Below the pieces are notes generated by a model that was not told the origin of the DNA, ran no database searches, and saw nothing but the letters and a program-made list of their open reading frames with translations. The position numbers and the translations under genes are program-made. Positions 6,062 to 6,982 of a stretch of DNA of 6,982 bases are shown one piece after another (the first letter of the stretch is position 1; each line of letters starts with the position of its first letter). Origin of the DNA: Pseudomonadota bacterium (lineage in GTDB: Bacteria; Pseudomonadota; Alphaproteobacteria; Rhizobiales; Devosiaceae); contig JAEZFJ010000066.1 of assembly GCA_023437755.1 (NCBI GenBank), positions 1-6,982 of the forward strand. Reading direction: 5' to 3'.

Positions 6062-6697
6062 ATGCCGCAAGACAGCAACGCCATCCGCTCCATCCTGTCG
6101 CTGGCCCCGGTAGTGCCGGTGATCATCCTCGACGACGTGAGCAAGGCCCGGCCGCTGGCCGAGGCGCTGGTGGCCGGTGGGCTGCCGGTGCTGGAAGTCA
6201 CGCTTCGCACGCCCAACGCGCTCAAGGTCATCGAAGAAATGGCCAAGGTCGAGGGCGCCATCGTCGGCTCCGGTACGGTGCGCAATCCGCAGCACATGCA
6301 GCAATCGGTGGCGGCGGGCTGCCGGTTCATGGTGTCGCCGGGACTGACGCCGCGCATCCTCGATGCTGCCGACGACATCGGCATTCCGCTGCTGCCGGGC
6401 ATCGGCACGCCGGGCGAAGCCATGACCGCAGCCGATCGCGGCTACAGCTATCTCAAGTTCTTCCCCGCCGAGGCGCTGGGCGGCGCACCGGTGCTGAAGG
6501 CATTCGCCTCCCCGCTCGCCGACATCACCTTCTGCCCAACCGGCGGTATCGATGCGGCGAAGGCCAGGACGTATCTGAGCCTGCCAAACGTGATCTGCGT
6601 CGGTGGTTCGTGGATCATGCCGGGCGATGCGATTGAAAGCGGCGACTGGTCGCGCATCGAAACGCTGGCCCGCGAAGCCGCTGCGCTCAAGAGCTGA
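6062..6697 (+). CDS. eda: 2-dehydro-3-deoxyphosphogluconate / 4-hydroxy-2-oxoglutarate aldolase
   Basis: Class I (Schiff base) aldolase that splits KDPG into pyruvate and glyceraldehyde 3-phosphate, the last step of the Entner-Doudoroff pathway. Family members often also act on 4-hydroxy-2-oxoglutarate. The 211 residues match the usual length of about 210. VVPVIILDD lies at 17-25. E45 and R49 in LEVTLRT are the catalytic glutamate and a substrate-binding arginine. GSGTV (69-73) contributes a binding threonine. The lysine in YLKFFPAE, K132, is the Schiff-base lysine. PTGGID (159-164) and CVGGSWI (179-185) form the phosphate-binding end of the barrel. All key residues are present, so the enzyme should be active. 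No edd or other Entner-Doudoroff gene is in the window; modA starts three bases downstream on the same strand. A paralogue acting on a related sugar acid, such as KDPGal, cannot be ruled out. Confidence 0.94.
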   Translation: MPQDSNAIRSILSLAPVVPVIILDDVSKARPLAEALVAGGLPVLEVTLRTPNALKVIEEMAKVEGAIVGSGTVRNPQHMQQSVAAGCRFMVSPGLTPRILDAADDIGIPLLPGIGTPGEAMTAADRGYSYLKFFPAEALGGAPVLKAFASPLADITFCPTGGIDAAKARTYLSLPNVICVGGSWIMPGDAIESGDWSRIETLAREAAALKS

Positions 6698-6700
6698 CGG

Positions 6701-6982
6701 ATGAAGCGGCGCGCTGCCCTTGCAGTTGCCGTCCTGATGGCGGTGATTGCCCCGGGGGCGCGGGCCGACACCGTGCTGGTGGCGGTGGCCGCCAATTTTT
6801 CGGCAGTGGCGGAAGAGCTGGCGCCGCTGTTCACGGCGGCGACGGGCCATGAGGTGCGCCACAGCTTCGGGGCCACCGGGCAGCTTTTCACCCAGATCAC
6901 CCAGGGTGCGCCGTTCGAGGTGTTCCTGTCCGCCGATGCGGAGCGGCCCGCGCGAGCCGTGGCCGACGGGCTGGCGGTGGAG
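6701..6982 (+). CDS. modA: Molybdate ABC transporter substrate-binding protein, cut by the right edge
   Basis: The first 94 residues of a periplasmic oxyanion-binding protein that would deliver molybdate to a ModBC transporter. Residues 1-22 form a clear Sec signal peptide: MKRR, a hydrophobic core, then PGARA with cleavage before D23. The mature start DTVLVAVAANFSAVAEELAP, then the stretch from TGHEVRHSFGATGQL and on to GAPFEVFLSADAERP, is typical of ModA. The ligand loops read AANF and GATG rather than the AAS and SSS of Escherichia coli ModA. This resembles the subgroup represented by Azotobacter ModA, where Asn is reported among the oxyanion ligands. Tungstate as substrate is possible. 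The start at 6701 is three bases after the eda stop. Only a weak AAGAG precedes it, inside the end of eda, so translation may depend on the upstream gene. The rest of the gene and any modBC lie beyond the window. Confidence 0.9.
   Translation, partial: MKRRAALAVAVLMAVIAPGARADTVLVAVAANFSAVAEELAPLFTAATGHEVRHSFGATGQLFTQITQGAPFEVFLSADAERPARAVADGLAVE

Noticed and set aside
5504..6862. A 452-codon open frame on the minus strand
   Set aside because: It is antisense to eda and modA, and overlaps the GNAT gene in another frame. Both plus-strand genes are certain from their motifs.

Overview
The window is high-GC DNA with strongly G/C-biased third codon positions. Its gene content is typical of the chromosome of an alphaproteobacterium, probably Hyphomicrobiales. 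A Devosia-like genome is my guess from gene style, not something the sequence proves. I see no tRNA, rRNA, CRISPR array, insertion sequence or phage gene. It looks like an ordinary chromosomal segment with nine genes, two of them cut by the window edges and two carrying single-base frameshifts.

Layout. Positions 1-861 (minus): a response regulator with a receiver domain and an HD-GYP cyclic-di-GMP phosphodiesterase domain. It is cut by the left edge and shifted out of frame just before its GYP motif. 920-1810 (minus): ribokinase. 1975-2916 (plus, divergent from ribokinase): an inosine/uridine-preferring nucleoside hydrolase. 2938-3576 (plus): an MhqD-type alpha/beta-hydrolase. 3604-4582 (plus): a GHSLGG lipase-like hydrolase with a +1 frameshift in a T run. 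4579-5625 (plus): a secreted protein with an LprI-like (DUF1311) domain followed by a DUF3298 domain. 5629-5925 (minus): a small YjdJ-type GNAT protein. 6062-6697 (plus): KDPG/KHG aldolase. 6701-6982 (plus, cut by the right edge): ModA, the molybdate-binding protein.

How they fit together. The clearest pathway link is the divergent pair nucleoside hydrolase and ribokinase. The first splits nucleosides into base and ribose, and the second phosphorylates the ribose for the pentose phosphate pathway. A 19-bp imperfect palindrome lies in their shared intergenic region. Positions 1975-5625 form a tightly packed plus-strand run that could be one transcript. KDPG aldolase and modA sit 3 bases apart but have no obvious metabolic link.

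The observations most worth checking are the two frameshifts, each explained by one base in a short homopolymer, and the secreted protein joining two domain types that have each been connected with lysozyme in other bacteria. I did not find a convincing new multi-gene system.
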